Positions 23,342-34,637 are shown, counted from the stretch's first letter. The stretch is DNA of 64,000 bases from Lenzites betulinus (GCA_022264855.1 JABYQU010000056.1:62001-126000), one strand, 5' to 3'. Notes: generated by a model not told the origin, from the sequence alone. Translations and numbers: made by a program.

Positions 23342-24075
23342 ACCTGAAGAGTATGAAGAGGAGGTGCAATAGGAGCATGTTGAGATCGACATATTTATGG
23401 GTTTCTGGGATGGTTGAAGTTGAGGGGCAATGCGATCTGTGGCCCAAATGGACAATGGAAAGAGTGGTGGCTCCGGCGCAAGTGATCAGCGCGGGGCTCT
23501 AAAGATGTCGGAGTTTCTGAATGAGCCATACGTCTCCGTGATTGTCTGGAGACGCGCTCACCAACGATGTGTGTCTGTCTTCTACGAGCAAGTCACCGTC
23601 CTGTTCCAAGTCTGGTTGGACTGCTAATGACGGCCTGTGTAAGTAAGCTCAGAGGTGCCCCGGCAGGCCAAATGTTTGCGGAAAGTTTCTCTGGACGAAA
23701 CAAAGGTATTGTAGCAGGCTTTCAATGTTCTTTGGTTGTACTGTCGGACAATGAGATTTGTCAACACATCAGGAGGCCAATGCCGCCATGGCTCACCGGT
23801 TTCGCCCAATAGCGGTAGAGATACAGATCAAGTCGCCAGCCGTGTTCCGAATGTGTCTGAGAACCGTGTGCTATTGTCTGCGCGGGTGAGTTGTGAGGTT
23901 TAAAATGGGGCGTTGGGAGCCGTGTTCAACTTGTGGTCTTGCCGCATTGGGCGTTTACACCGCAGTTGTAGCCTGGCACGATCACGTGACAAAGCGTCGT
24001 CTCCGCGTACGTCGATCATCGCCCGGCGCGTGAGCGATCGTGCTCTTCGCTGAACGTTTTACAGCCACCCGCGGG
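23342..24075. other. intergenic region
   Basis: About 730 bp between the FunK1 start (minus) and the Rad51-paralogue-like fragment (plus). No gene is seen; it should hold the kinase promoter. Confidence 0.45.
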
Positions 24076-24394
24076 ATGGAGTCCAAGAAACTTGCAGAAT
24101 TTGGGAGTCTGAGTAGGGCTCAGAATATGGCGCTCGCAAAGGTTCTGCAAGCTAAGCGCTAAACACCGGTTTCGGCCCTAGCATGTCTCTGACGTTCAAT
24201 GTTGCCAGTGGCTTTCAGGCAAAATACAATCGGTATCGGACCTTCTGCTCAGGGCGCCGCGGGATATCGCGTCAAAATGCAGAATGCAACCCAAGGACAT
24301 GGAAGATATCATTGACCTGGCGTGCAAAGAGCTCGCTCCCCGGCCGGACGTCCTCAGCGACGTCAGATACTACCTGGGCGAAAAGAGAAGTTGA
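24076..24394 (+). pseudogene. truncated N-terminal fragment, Rad51-paralogue (Rad57-like) candidate
   Basis: Two exons (24076-24141 and 24209-24394) join in frame to 83 codons. The product begins MESKKLAEFGSLSRAQ and contains IQSVSDLLLRAPRDIASKC, then DMEDIIDLACKELAPRPDVL. This is the pattern of the N-terminal helical domain of fungal Rad57-type recombination mediators, which assemble Rad51 on single-stranded DNA. The RecA ATPase core that should follow is absent: the frame stops at TGA and a dispersed repeat begins about 20 bp later. It is most likely a broken gene head. Family assignment is from memory of the motif and is uncertain. Confidence 0.4.
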
Positions 24395-24415
24395 CGACGG
24401 GGGATGCTCAGCTGG

Positions 24416-24566
24416 AGCGAAGTCACAGCTCTCAGTCTCCAAGGTTCAAAGTATGCTATTGTATCTTCAACAGCCCACAGGCGGACTGATGCTATCACCA
24501 ATCTGAATAGGCGGCCCCATACCCTTCAGACACGCAACCCGTGCGTAGTACGAACCTATCGTCTAG
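24416..24566 (+). repeat. dispersed repeat, copy 2
   Basis: Matches 16279-16404. It starts about 20 bp after the stop of the truncated Rad57-like head and ends inside the last codons of the exonuclease gene on the other strand, whose TAG (24563-24565) lies within the repeat end. The hairpin of copy 1 is degraded here. Confidence 0.6.
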
Positions 24567-25682
24567 TCAAGTTCAATCCACTCGCCTTGCGACGTCCACT
24601 TGTTCCTCAACGCGACTGCGCTGCACAACCGACAAAACGACAGCCTCTCTCTGAAGTCGGGCGCCAGAGACCGCGTCGTATAGTAGTACACCGTGAGTTC
24701 CTGTCCGCAACAGCTACAAGCGTAAACCGCCCCCCGATCCGCGTCCGTGTGTTTGTCGATGATCCCAAGGGGCATAAACCGTTTCAAGCCGAGCTCGCCG
24801 AGGCGCGCGTTCTCTTCACGCGTCTCGAGCGCGCATATGTACGCCGCCGACTGCGTTCGGAGCGTGGGGATGGACTTGCGCACCCATGCGCGACGCTGGA
24901 AGTGCGCATACACGAGCGCGATGAGCGTCAAGTCGTGCGCGGCGTATTTCAGGAGGGAAGGGGGAAGTGGACGCGCGAGCCATTGCGAGGACCCGCCGGA
25001 TTCGTGCATCGCAACGACCGCAGCTGGAGTGGCGGAAAATGATGAGTGCAGAGTGAGGTGGAGGTTGACATGTGCACTCACAATCTTTCAGCGCTTCGTC
25101 GCCGTGGCCCTTGGGCACGAGCTTGTACCAGCTGACGGCCATGCCGAGGCCGCGCAGCGCGAAAATGTCCGCGTACCGTCCGGGGTCACAGTCGACCAAG
25201 TCGCGGATTGGTTTGAAGTATTTCTGCATGTCTGGCGCAGGCAGGCCTGCGGGGCAGTTGCGGGTGCGCGCGACGACGTCGACGAGTTGCAGGTCCAGGA
25301 CATTGGAGAGCACGAGGCCGTACGTGAGCGAAAGCTCCAGCGCGTCGGCGCGGCCGTCCCAGAACACCTTGGTGATGTGGTCGCGGGAAAGGAGTGCGAG
25401 GAGGGGGGCGAGGGCGGGGTGGGGACGCGGGGTGGATGATGTGGCCTTGCCTTTCTTTTTGCGGGAGGCACCCTGGGGCTGAGCGGAGGGGAATGCGAGC
25501 GCATCGATGAGGAAGACGCGTTTGGCGTGCACGTCGGAGAGGGAGATGATGCTGAGGACGCCTGTAGGCATCCCGAGCTCCTGCGCCTCACAGTCGACGA
25601 GGATGACTTGCTGGGAGGAGAGGGCGGATACGGCGAGTCCGATGGACTCTGGCGTCGAGCAGAAGGTGATCTTGGGCGCCAT
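24563..25682 (-). CDS. 3'-5' exonuclease-domain protein (DEDD family)
   Basis: Two exons (25682-25082 and 25023-24563) give 353 residues. ExoI is ILVDCEAQELG at residues 27-37 (Asp and Glu metal ligands). ExoII is FWDGRADALEL, where the Asp-Ala-Leu-Glu element follows a long Lys-rich loop, and LDLQLVDVVAR follows it. The third motif region is LLKYAAHDLTLIALVY. These are the marks of the DEDD 3'-5' exonuclease fold (RNase D, WRN-exo and Egalitarian-like proteins), which removes nucleotides from RNA or DNA ends with two metal ions. A C-terminal pair of CxxC motifs (CSCCG and FCRLC) suggests an extra zinc site. The final codons overlap the end of a dispersed repeat. Substrate is not predictable. 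Confidence 0.8.
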
Positions 25683-26904
25683 TGGGTGCGATGGGCCGCC
25701 GTGAGCTCGTGCTGGGGTACAGCCTGGAGGAAAGCTGGCGCTGCGTAGACCGGAGTTGGGATGTGTTTACGCTGAGGGCTCTGAAATCATTGCTATGCGC
25801 AAGTCTGCACGTTATATGGCCAATGACTGGCTGCCCGGGCGTCTCAAGGGCTACCGCAGCACAGAGAAGACACCACATCTTCCCACTGGGATCGCAAACT
25901 TCCGAGTTACCCGACTGCCTAGAATATCTGGCTCATGCGGGCCAGGGCGGCCCCGACTTCGAAGTGCCCGCATGCATGGCGAACAACTCCATCGGTCATG
26001 AGGACAAGCAGCTTGAGGGATCGCGCGAACTATCGCGCTTCCAAACGCTTGTCAGTATGTGTTATGCCCGCAAAAGTCAGTACTCACGCAGGAAACAGCG
26101 GTAGCTCGTCTACACAGCATAGAGCTTGTGTTCAAGCTGACGGACAAAAGGGTGCTGTCACGTCTCTGTGAATATGATTACCGTCACTAGATCACTGCTG
26201 TACATGTTGGAAATTCCTTCCAAGCTTGAAGTTTGAACGTTGGCACAGCTGTACACTTGCGAACAGATTCAAAAGATGTATACGGCCATATATACACTTT
26301 GCTTCACCGACACCCTGAAGGTCGAGGGTGATGTAGCTAGATTTTATGCGCAATAATATCCTGGTCCATACGTATACATGTTTACTCACATTTTTTGTCT
26401 GCCTGGGGAGACAATATTAATATCACATCACGCTGCGTGAGTCTTTGAGTTACTGCAAGTTCATCTTCCGATTATAATAAAGAGGCTTTGAGATACGGCA
26501 GCTGATTATATGCGCCTGTCGACGCTATATGCAAACACGTTGATATAGTGTAGAAGATCAGCTGTTTGCACAGCCTAGGCGATATTGCCGAAGAGTATCG
26601 AGGAAGTGAGGCTTGAGCAAAGTAGCGGGCGGGCGTCTACCGGGGAGGTTGGATTTGTGATCTTTCAGTATTACGTAAATAGCACATCTTTATATCGAGC
26701 ATGATACTAGTTTAATTGATCCAAACCCTACTAAACCCTACTCTCTCTCTCTCTCCACACATCTCCCGTATACTACGCTTGCCATTCTCTGCTGTGTCTC
26801 ATGTTTGGTTGACTTGTGGACCAAACTGAACAGGGAACATACTGGGGGCAAGCAAGACAGCCGCATATTGCTTCCCAATACCACTTACCCACTCTCTGGA
26901 CCTA
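25683..26904. other. divergent intergenic region
   Basis: 1.2 kb between the exonuclease start (minus) and the gene at 26905 (plus). AT-rich from 26.2 to 26.7 kb. No gene is seen. A pyrimidine tract is listed at 26741. Confidence 0.5.
26741..26757 (+). promoter_or_regulatory. CT-rich tract upstream of the 26905 gene
   Basis: An alternating CT run about 150 bp before the ATG. Pyrimidine tracts at this position are common near fungal transcription starts. Confidence 0.35.
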
Positions 26905-29371
26905 ATGGCGACCACAAATTATGGACCTCCGCAACAAACGTCGCCATACGACATGACCAGCTACCTGCGTCAACCATCCTCGTCACCTATCATGCAACGC
27001 GCAGCGATACCCTCGGGGAACCCAACCCCTTTCAAAGCGCCCGCCCACAAGCACGCCCATCACCTACACTCGATCCCCCCGCGCGAGAAGTCTACACGGA
27101 CGCTCATTATCGACCACCTGCTCTGGGTGCACGGCAGGACGCGCTTTGCGCAGGCTCGTGCAGAGCTTGGCATGACCGACCGCACCGGCGGGTCCTCCGC
27201 GTCCAACTACGCGCATCGCGAGCGCCCGGAGAACTTCGAGGAGGATGAGGAGATGTACAGCGAGGGCGAAGACGTGCGCGTGCTCAGCGCGCGAGAAGGA
27301 GGCCCGGAACACACCCACGGGGACGACGAGGAGGAGCGGCTCGAGCGCCAGGACCTGCCTCTCGCGCGGAACCTCCGCCAGCGCGCGGAGAGCGTGGAGA
27401 AGGTCGCAACAGCGATGCTTGACCAGCCGCCTGAGGTGCGGCCTGTTCATCCTGATGACCTTATGGAACCCCCGACGTCACCATCGCTGCAACCACAGCA
27501 TGCGAGTCTTCACCAACATACGCTCCCCAACGGGGTGCGGCTCAGGCTCGCGCTCGCCACTGTCGTGAACGATCTGTTCTCCCGCCGTGCTCCTGACCCG
27601 GTGAAAACGCCGGTCTCTCCCATTGACCCCTCGATCCCCACTTCAGCTCTGCTCCCGTCCATTCTCGTCCCGCTTGCCGCTATCTCTGACGCAGTCCTGA
27701 GCTCGGGGGCACCCCGACCTCCCCGGAAGCCCACACCCAGCGACTACATCCGCTCGCTGTACGTGATTGGGACTGATCCTGAGACCTCCAACTCGCCGCC
27801 CTCGCTGCGCTGTCCACGGCACTTGCACATGAGCTGCGAGATCTGCGTCGAGGCGAAGAGCCAGTTCAACGTGCGTCCCGGGCCCTCCCGCGGACGTGCT
27901 TCTGGCGCGCGCGCCGGGTCGACAAGTGGGAGCAGCCCGGGCGAAGCGTCATCCATGAGCACGCCCATCATCGCGACCGGAGTCACCGGCTGGCAAGACG
28001 GGAGCGGGATTGGTTCGGGACTCGCGCGGCCGGGACAGACGGGGACAGTCCTCCGGAGACCGTCAATGCCGAACGCAGTCATCGCAGGCCCGAACGGACG
28101 CGGCATCCAGACGATGAGCAACACGAAGTTGGCGGAGCTCATTGTACGCTTCCTACGGCTGAGCGCGCTCGTCGCGATGGAACTCGGACGGGAGGCGACT
28201 GAAGACCGCGCGTCCCTGGACGGCGGGGATCGACGGGAAGAAGATGGAGCAGCCGCTGGCTCGTCGACGAGCGGGAACGGACCGCAGACACCGAGACCTG
28301 CACATATGATGTCGCCGCAGACGTCGCCGCGGGTATTCGCGCGGGGGAACAACGCGGATCCTACATATTACTCGCTCAACGCCCTGCGGCCGTCCAGGGA
28401 CTGGTACTTCCTTCTGTCTGGGCTGCTCACTCGGGCGGTCCTCGAAGGCTACCTAACTGCGAGCTGGAGGGGCATCGAACCGCTCGAGGTGCTCCTTGGG
28501 GTCGGTCTGGGGATCACTCCCTCGATGCCGCGACCCAATGGGTCGCAAAACCGACAGAGGAATGATATGGGCGCTCCACCGTCAGGCACTCAAGCAGGCC
28601 TTGCTAGCAGTGGGGATGACCCGGAGTTCAGGGACTTCAATCCAGACGACCTGCCCGAGCTCGAGGAAGCGGCGCGCATCCTCTTCCCGTCGCTACGTGA
28701 GCCGATCGGTGGAGGGAACGCTCCTGTCTACTATGCGCGAGAAGGCGCAGAGCTCGAGTATGAGCTCGAGATGACTGAGAGGCTGGCACGAGTGAGTCTC
28801 TAGGCAATTGATTCTTACGCGTTGTTCTCATGTCGCTCTGCAGTTCTATGCCGTCCCAGGCTCGACACCGGATGTGGCTACGCACATGGAAGATCTAGCG
28901 TGGCAATTCCCCGCAGAGGCAGTCGAACGGGCCGCAGTGCGGTTCTGCGAGGCCGTCGCGCAATGGCGCGGCAAGCCCGAGCTCGAGACTGTGAGCTTGC
29001 ATCGCATATACCTGTGTTATATTAGAACTAACACATCTCCGTAGTACAAGAAGGCATCCTGGATTTCCAGCAGGGACGACCAACAGCCCTCCACCTCAGG
29101 TGGGAACGCAGGACCGTCTAGCTCGGGCGGCACGGCGGCAATGTCGATCGAGTCGCTCGTTCACTCGAACCCGACCAGTCCCTCGACGTCGAACACGATT
29201 CCCACTCCGGTCTCCACTACGGTCTCGGTGCCGGACGCGCGCCCGCGCAGGCCGATGATCGACAGGTACTTCACGATGCCGCCGAGTTTCGCGCTGCACG
29301 GCCGGAAGCGGCGGCGGGAGGACGGGGACAGGGGGGACGACGTGCGGCGAGGGCATGTCCCCTTTTCTTGA
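26905..29371 (+). CDS. conserved-looking large protein of unknown function
   Basis: Three exons (26905-28791, 28844-28990, 29045-29371) give 786 residues. I do not recognise the family. What can be seen: an ordered N-terminal helix (TRTLIIDHLLWVHGRTRFAQ), an acidic stretch (FEEDEEMYSEGED), LRLALATVVNDLF, a Cys/His cluster (LRCPRHLHMSCEICVEAK) that could bind zinc, a helix-rich segment (LAELIVRFLRLSALVAMELG), and SRDWYFLLSGLLTRAVLEGYL before WRGIEPLEVLLGVGLGI. Ordered blocks alternate with Ser/Pro-rich linkers, and the tail is basic (GRKRRRED), a possible nuclear localisation signal. The two 3' introns are short and phase 0. The strong codon bias and intact long frame argue for a real gene; a nuclear or regulatory role is only a guess. 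Confidence 0.8.
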
Positions 29372-30113
29372 GCCGTGTCTTCTCGCAACGTGAGCTTAGA
29401 AATTGAGGAAGCAGATGGGAGGAATGAAATTTGGGTTCGAACATCCAATTTGTATGGTGCGTCCTATGGAATTCTCTCGGTGTGTTGGCGCTGATGTTGC
29501 GTGGCGGGTAGACGTGTATCATATCGCCAGTTGCTTTGCTTTTGCTGTCCGTCTTCGTTTCCATTTTCTGTACGTTTTCAACGTCGGCGATATATCTCCC
29601 AGATCCGTGAACTCGAGACGCTATGAATTACCACTGCCTTCCAGTGTAACAGTTCGCAAGGTCACCAGCGTCATCTTCCTGAACTTCAAATCGAACGTCG
29701 CCATTACCACTATTTTTCAAAGCGACGGGAGGTGAATATTTTCGCCCCAAACATTGAACGCACTTATCCAAGTCTTGAATGGACTTCGCCGCTCTGATAT
29801 ATTAGAATTACACCAGCGCTGGCTCTCCTGCCCTCGGGCTGTACAGCGATTATCCATAGCACGCCGATGGCCCTGTGGCTAGTTACGAGCGCTGATGTAT
29901 AAGCCGGTATGTTACGCAAATGTAATCTCAACTTTGACTCGGATGATGCGCCCATACAAATCATAACGTACATCGAGCTCTTCTTCTCCAGGTGTGGTGG
30001 ATTTGAACAATCGATAAGCAAGCCCTGCTAATTTGGACTCGTTCACAGTGTAGAGAAGACCACCACCCACCTGCCTACACGCACTGAGTCTAGTAGTCTC
30101 CTCTCAAGTCATT
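29372..30113. other. intergenic region
   Basis: About 740 bp with no gene seen. A GGTTCGAAC word at 29430 resembles a tRNA T-loop but lacks the rest of a tRNA. Confidence 0.45.
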
Positions 30114-31037
30114 ATGGAGGGCCGTGCACCGTTCGTATACCAAGACGAAACACATGAGACCTATTACAAGGTCTTCGGCGATCTCAAGGGACGCACCCGC
30201 ACCCCCGTCGTGGTCCTGCACGGTGGTCCAGGGCTCACGCACGACTACCTCCTCCCGCACACAGATCTCGTCGAGCAGTCGTTCCCCGTCATATTCTACG
30301 ACCAGATCGGGAACGGACGGTCCACCCGCCTCCCTCACAAGCCGCAGTCCTTCTGGGCGATCGACTTCTTCGTCGACGAGCTCGTCAACCTGCTCACGTA
30401 CCTCAGCATCCAGGACGACTTCCACATCGTCGGACATTCGTGGGGCGGGATGCTCGCGGCCGAGTTCGTCGTGCGCCGGCACCCGAAAGGGCTCCGCCGC
30501 CTCGTCATCGCGGACTCCCCGGCAGATATGGGCGCGTGGAACGCCTCGACGCGGAGGCTTATGGAGCCGCTCCCCCAATCGGTCAAGGACGCTTTCGCGA
30601 GGGGTGTAGATGCCGACCGTGAGGCGTATTGGGATGCGATGATGGCGTTCTATGCGGTCAATGGCTGTCGCGCGAAGCCGTTCCCCCAACAGCTCACCGA
30701 CACTATGTTGTACAAATACGGCGAGAACAGCGACCGCACCGTGGACAAATCGCAGTGAGCACAGCGATGATGGGAACGGCGTGGTGGGGGTCACTCACAC
30801 CGGTTCGATAGCGTGCTCAAGGACTGGTCCATCGTGGACCGCTTGCATTCCGTGGATGTCCCGGTCTTGGTGATCAACGGGAAGTACGATATCGCGCAGG
30901 ACGAGGTGGTGGAGCCGTATGTGAAGCGAATCCCCGGGGCGAAGTGGATCAGGTTCGAGGAGTCCAGTCACACGCCGTGTTGGGAAGAGAGAACAGAGTA
31001 CATGAAGGCCGTCGGCGAGTTCTTGGGGGCAGTGTAA
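30114..31037 (+). CDS. alpha/beta-hydrolase, proline-iminopeptidase/amino-acid amidase type (paralogue A)
   Basis: Two exons (30114-30754, 30812-31037) give 288 residues. The oxyanion motif is VVLHGGPGLTHDY (about residue 40). YDQIGNGRS is typical of S33 peptidases. The nucleophile elbow is VGHSWGGMLA with catalytic Ser near residue 109. The acid is in NGKYDIAQD and the catalytic His in SSHTPCW near the end. Family members cleave N-terminal proline or hydrolyse amino-acid amides in the cytosol; there is no signal peptide. The intron lies just after DRTVDKS, at the same place as in the two paralogues at 39280 and 45387. This copy is the most diverged of the three. Nearby are a PrpF-like isomerase and a secreted-peptide gene. 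Confidence 0.85.
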
Positions 31038-32067
31038 GATCGTTGTATCACGATACAATACCATGTACATTTTCGAAGTTCTATGAGCTTAACAGAAGGT
31101 TCAAGATCGTCAACGACAGTTTTCCGTCTATGCGTCTGACCACAGTTCCATCAAGAGAGTTGGCACTGAGCAATACACGGCCTGGTTTACCGCAATGCAC
31201 CCATGAATCCTTGCCAGAGATACGGAGGACCTGTCTCCGACTTGACAGTGTCGTCCCGCTTCGTGTTCATAGATAAGCATTGTTCAAAGTGACGCTCACC
31301 CACATAACCAATAGGTGCCCATATATTTGTTCTTCCGAGGCCTCAACGGTCGTCTGACTGGCATCATGTTTGTAGAGAGTACATACTTCCACCTATCACA
31401 TTCGTCGAGGTGAGCCTTAGAATGTTCGAGTCCAGTGTAGGACAATGCGATACGGGCGGCCTGGGAAGCCGATGTCGTGGCTGTCGAAGAGAGAGAACCC
31501 GAGGGGCATCAGGCGCGTCTTCAACAGTTCTTTCTCAGGGCTGCAATCGACATCCGTGAGCGTCGGTGCGTTGTTCTGTATGGCAAAGGGCGCCAGTGTT
31601 CGACAGTGATCTGCTCCCGCGGACGTGCGCGACAGCGTAAGCGCTGCCTGTCTGTCTTATCATCAGACGGACATAATAGTAGGCTTCCGAAAGCTTGCCG
31701 TCCTACTGTTATAGGTGAGCATTAAAGTCTTTTCACACAAACAAAGACGTACAAAAGTCCGCAGAGACGCATGCTTGAGGACCAGACAATCTTAGGCATG
31801 ATAAAAATCTAAGAGCATACTCTCACCTACATCAGAGAAAATATAGCGGGCGACGGATGAATGTTCCTAGAAAGACAGAATTCGGAATACTACCTACTCC
31901 CGCAGCCTTGACAGAGGGCGTAGCGATGCCATAACGTCCGATCACCTGCTCCGCCATGCAGGCCCTGATAAAGCGTCAGCGACCCTTGATCGTCGGACAA
32001 ACCAAGAAAAGCAATACCGGTATCATGCCGTTGAAGAAACAAACATGAAGAAAGCGCTCTTGCAGCG
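31038..32067. other. intergenic region
   Basis: About 1 kb. It contains the unattributed minus-strand open frame listed at 31417-31647 and otherwise nothing I can name. Confidence 0.4.
31417..31647 (-). pseudogene. unattributed 76-codon open frame, possible 3' exon relic
   Basis: The minus strand reads open from a splice-acceptor-like GACAG through 76 codons to TAA. It has varied, protein-like composition, for example TLAPFAIQNNAPTLTDVDC and then HDIGFPGRPYRIVLHW. No start codon or upstream exon is visible within 150 bp. It may be the last exon of a lost gene, or chance. I do not recognise a family. Confidence 0.2.
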
Positions 32068-32075
32068 TATAAAAG
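32068..32075 (+). promoter_or_regulatory. TATA box of secreted-peptide gene 1
   Basis: TATAAAAG, 97-104 bp upstream of the ATG at 32172. The same word precedes the other two secreted-peptide genes. Confidence 0.6.
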
Positions 32076-32171
32076 CAACCTGAGACTCGCCAGGAAGTCA
32101 TCAGCTCAGTCAGATATCCAACAAACTCCAAACCTCTTACCGCTCTTCACCACTCTCGCACATATATCATC

Positions 32172-32364
32172 ATGCAGATCTTCAACAAGGTCCTCATCCT
32201 CGTCGCCGTCTTCGCTGCCGCCGTCGCTGCGGTCCCCGCCGCCGAGCCGGGAGGTGAGCATATGGATCTACGAGGTTGTCTAACACGGCTGCTGACCGCT
32301 CGAGGCAGCTCCCATCCCCGACTGCAGCTGCAGCGGCAAGACCTGCTCGTGCAGCGACGCCTAA
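32172..32364 (+). CDS. tiny secreted cysteine-rich peptide (peptide 1)
   Basis: Two exons (32172-32253, 32309-32364) give 45 residues. Residues 1-20 (MQIFNKVLILVAVFAAAVAA) form a clear signal peptide, followed by a short VPAAEPG linker. The mature end APIPDCSCSGKTCSCSDA has four cysteines spaced C-x-C...C-x-C. The 82 nt first exon ends in phase 1 right after the signal region, exactly as in the peptide gene at 41244. A TATA box lies 100 bp upstream. Possible roles are a metal-binding or disulphide peptide, or a substrate of neighbouring tailoring enzymes; none is shown. Neighbouring PrpF-like gene is convergent. Confidence 0.55.
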
Positions 32365-32570
32365 GTTCGAGCATAGGGTGAGCCGATATTACTAAAAGTC
32401 GATACATTGCGCTCACATCGATGCACAGTGAAGGGCGACCCCCGGGATGCTCCTAGCGACTTATGCTGCACGGTCTCGGGTTCGGCGGGACTCAGCGCTC
32501 AGGAGGGCACCATATCCATCGGTCGTCGTTTTGTATAGATTGGCTTGTGCTTGCTAAGGGTGATTGAATA

Positions 32571-32595
32571 TCGTTGTTGTTGTCGTTGTTGTTGG
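32571..32595 (+). repeat. GTT-rich trinucleotide microsatellite
   Basis: An imperfect run of GTT units lies between the secreted-peptide gene and the PrpF-like gene. Confidence 0.6.
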
Positions 32596-32745
32596 TATCA
32601 TCTGGGTGCGCGAACCTTGCATATATGCTATTGCTATGGAAAGGACAACCGACCGCAACTACCACGCCCATGAACCTGATAGGCAAAGGCGACGTTGTCA
32701 GTTTGGGGAACAGACAAACTGTGTCGGCACTCACAGACGTCCCCG

Positions 32746-33969
32746 TCACCACCATACAGAACCCTTCATCAGTCTCCTGCCTGTACGTAGCACCTGCACG
32801 TTAAGCACCGTCCCATCATCGGCGAACTCCGCCCCGACCTCGACCATGCCCCCCGGATGACGAATCTTTACCATGTCGTCTTGTTTCGCCCCGGACTGTG
32901 AACGCGCCTTGCCCACAATTTCATGCACAAGCGTTCCTGGTACGCCTGCTGCGACACCTAGACATAGCCCGACAGTCATGGGCACGGCCTTGTGTAGGAC
33001 ACCCATCGAGTAAGCGTGGATGTCGATGTCCGCACCGGCTGTTGGTTCGCTGAGGACGGCAATCTTCGGCTGCGCCTTGGCAGAGGGATCCAGTTTCATC
33101 GTTTTTGCACCTGCTCGGCGTATAGCTTCGAGCGCAGCCTCGACTTGCGGGGACGTATAGTGTGCATCGGTCAGCACCTGTCCGTGGAGTCCGAGAACCT
33201 CGGCGAGATGTCGAGATGAGATGAATACCGTGGGGTTAGTTGCGTCTACGAGGGAAGCCGGGATTAGATCGAAGGGCGAGAGAGATTCCAGTATGTTTAT
33301 TGCGTTTCCCGTAGGGAGAAGCTTGCCTGTGCGTGCACCGGCCGGGTTAATGGACTTCAGGACGATTCGGGACGCCTGCCCGGGTACTCCGGCCATCTCC
33401 ATCTGGGGAATATCGAGCCTTGGCACCGGTTTATCGTCAACTCGTGAGATGGGGAAGGTTGTATCGAGGATTTTTCTGGTGTTCGTGTTATAAGAGCGCA
33501 CGGTGGCAAGTCCTGCTTCGTCGTTAACGCTCCTCGGCACGCACAACCCCTCGTCGAGCGCGAAGACGCCGACCATACTCGAGAGATTCCCACAATTGCC
33601 GGAGAGGTCTAGGGCGCCATCGTCAACTCCGACCTGTACGAACGTATATTCGACATCGACTTCGGGGGCCCTCTCGGGCGAAGGAGGGCCTACGACGCAG
33701 ACCTTGGAAAGGCTCGAGACGCCGCCGCCCATGCCATTCAGCTGGCGCCTGTACTGGGGGTCCGGAGAGCCCATGATTCCCTGGAATATGGGCGTCCACT
33801 CTGTGGGATCCTCAGGGAGATCATAACGCCTCAAGAAGATGCCCTTGGACGTCCCTCCACGCAGGAACGTGGCGGGAAGGGGATTGGCAGTTGTTGTGAG
33901 TGGACGCGCCGAACCCATAGCTCGAAATGCTCCTAGGCCAGAGAAACGACAGGTCACTGATAGAACCAT
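32746..33969 (-). CDS. PrpF-family isomerase (DUF453, 2-methylaconitate isomerase-like)
   Basis: A single uninterrupted frame of 407 residues. The N-terminal active-site segment is ATFLRGGTSKGIF. NGMGGGVSSLSKVCVV and DLSGNCGNLSSMVGVFAL (active-site Cys) follow, and PTGNAIN begins the second half with FISSRHLAEVLG. This is the double PrpF/diaminopimelate-epimerase-like fold. PrpF isomerises 2-methylaconitate in propionate breakdown; fungal members often have other or unknown substrates, such as aconitate or oxalomesaconate-type acids. The first 20-25 residues are Arg/Ser-rich without acids and may be a mitochondrial presequence. The lack of introns sets it apart from its neighbours. Convergent with the secreted-peptide gene 380 bp away. 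Confidence 0.88.
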   Translation of the reverse strand: MVLSVTCRFSGLGAFRAMGSARPLTTTANPLPATFLRGGTSKGIFLRRYDLPEDPTEWTPIFQGIMGSPDPQYRRQLNGMGGGVSSLSKVCVVGPPSPERAPEVDVEYTFVQVGVDDGALDLSGNCGNLSSMVGVFALDEGLCVPRSVNDEAGLATVRSYNTNTRKILDTTFPISRVDDKPVPRLDIPQMEMAGVPGQASRIVLKSINPAGARTGKLLPTGNAINILESLSPFDLIPASLVDATNPTVFISSRHLAEVLGLHGQVLTDAHYTSPQVEAALEAIRRAGAKTMKLDPSAKAQPKIAVLSEPTAGADIDIHAYSMGVLHKAVPMTVGLCLGVAAGVPGTLVHEIVGKARSQSGAKQDDMVKIRHPGGMVEVGAEFADDGTVLNVQVLRTGRRLMKGSVWW

Positions 33970-34637
33970 TCTGTAGATTATATATCAGCAAGCGAACTGG
34001 CCATGGATAGGCAGATGACTTTGCGACTGACATGGTCTCAAGACAGTGAGCACCGGCTCAGTGGCCGGCGGCGGTAATCGGTAAACGAAGGTGGGCGCCT
34101 CTGGGCGCCTGCGTAACGGTTGGCAGCGCTTATGATTGTGTCTTTAAACTGAACTACAACTTTCAATCCTCTATAGACTACGGCCTACGTGTAATCTCGA
34201 ATCTTGACATCTTGAGAACCTCTTGATGCCCAATGTGACCCATGAGTGCCACTGAGAGGTACGAGGATACTGTCCAGAATTCTGCATACACGGTGAGTTT
34301 TCTCTCAGGTGTGCTCTCGCTCAATTGATGCTGCCTATGGAGCTCGTGTGTCGGGGTTAGATATGTACGCAGCGCTCCAGCTCGTGACACCTTCCAGGGA
34401 GTCATGAATATACATGATTTATGCAATTTGCCCAAACCTGAGGAAATGGGGTGAGCAACGAATGCAACTCGCGGCTCGCGACTTATGTCAAAGCTTGACA
34501 TCGCCTGGACGGACGCATACGCTATCTTTCAGTATCAAATAGTACAGCGCCCATTCAATTCGATGGTGTCAAGAAATGATAACTGCCGACACGCCATCAT
34601 CTGCTCTACGCAAGTCGTATACGTGGCGGCTTATCCC
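33970..34637. other. intergenic region
   Basis: About 670 bp between the PrpF start and the end of the 7TM-like gene. No gene is seen. Confidence 0.45.

Noticed and set aside
29380..29450. Possible tRNA from a GGTTCGAAC word
   Set aside because: No acceptor stem, D-arm or anticodon arm can be folded around it.
30090..30794. 234-codon minus-strand frame
   Set aside because: Exact antisense of hydrolase A exon 1; a similar antisense shadow exists for paralogues B and C.
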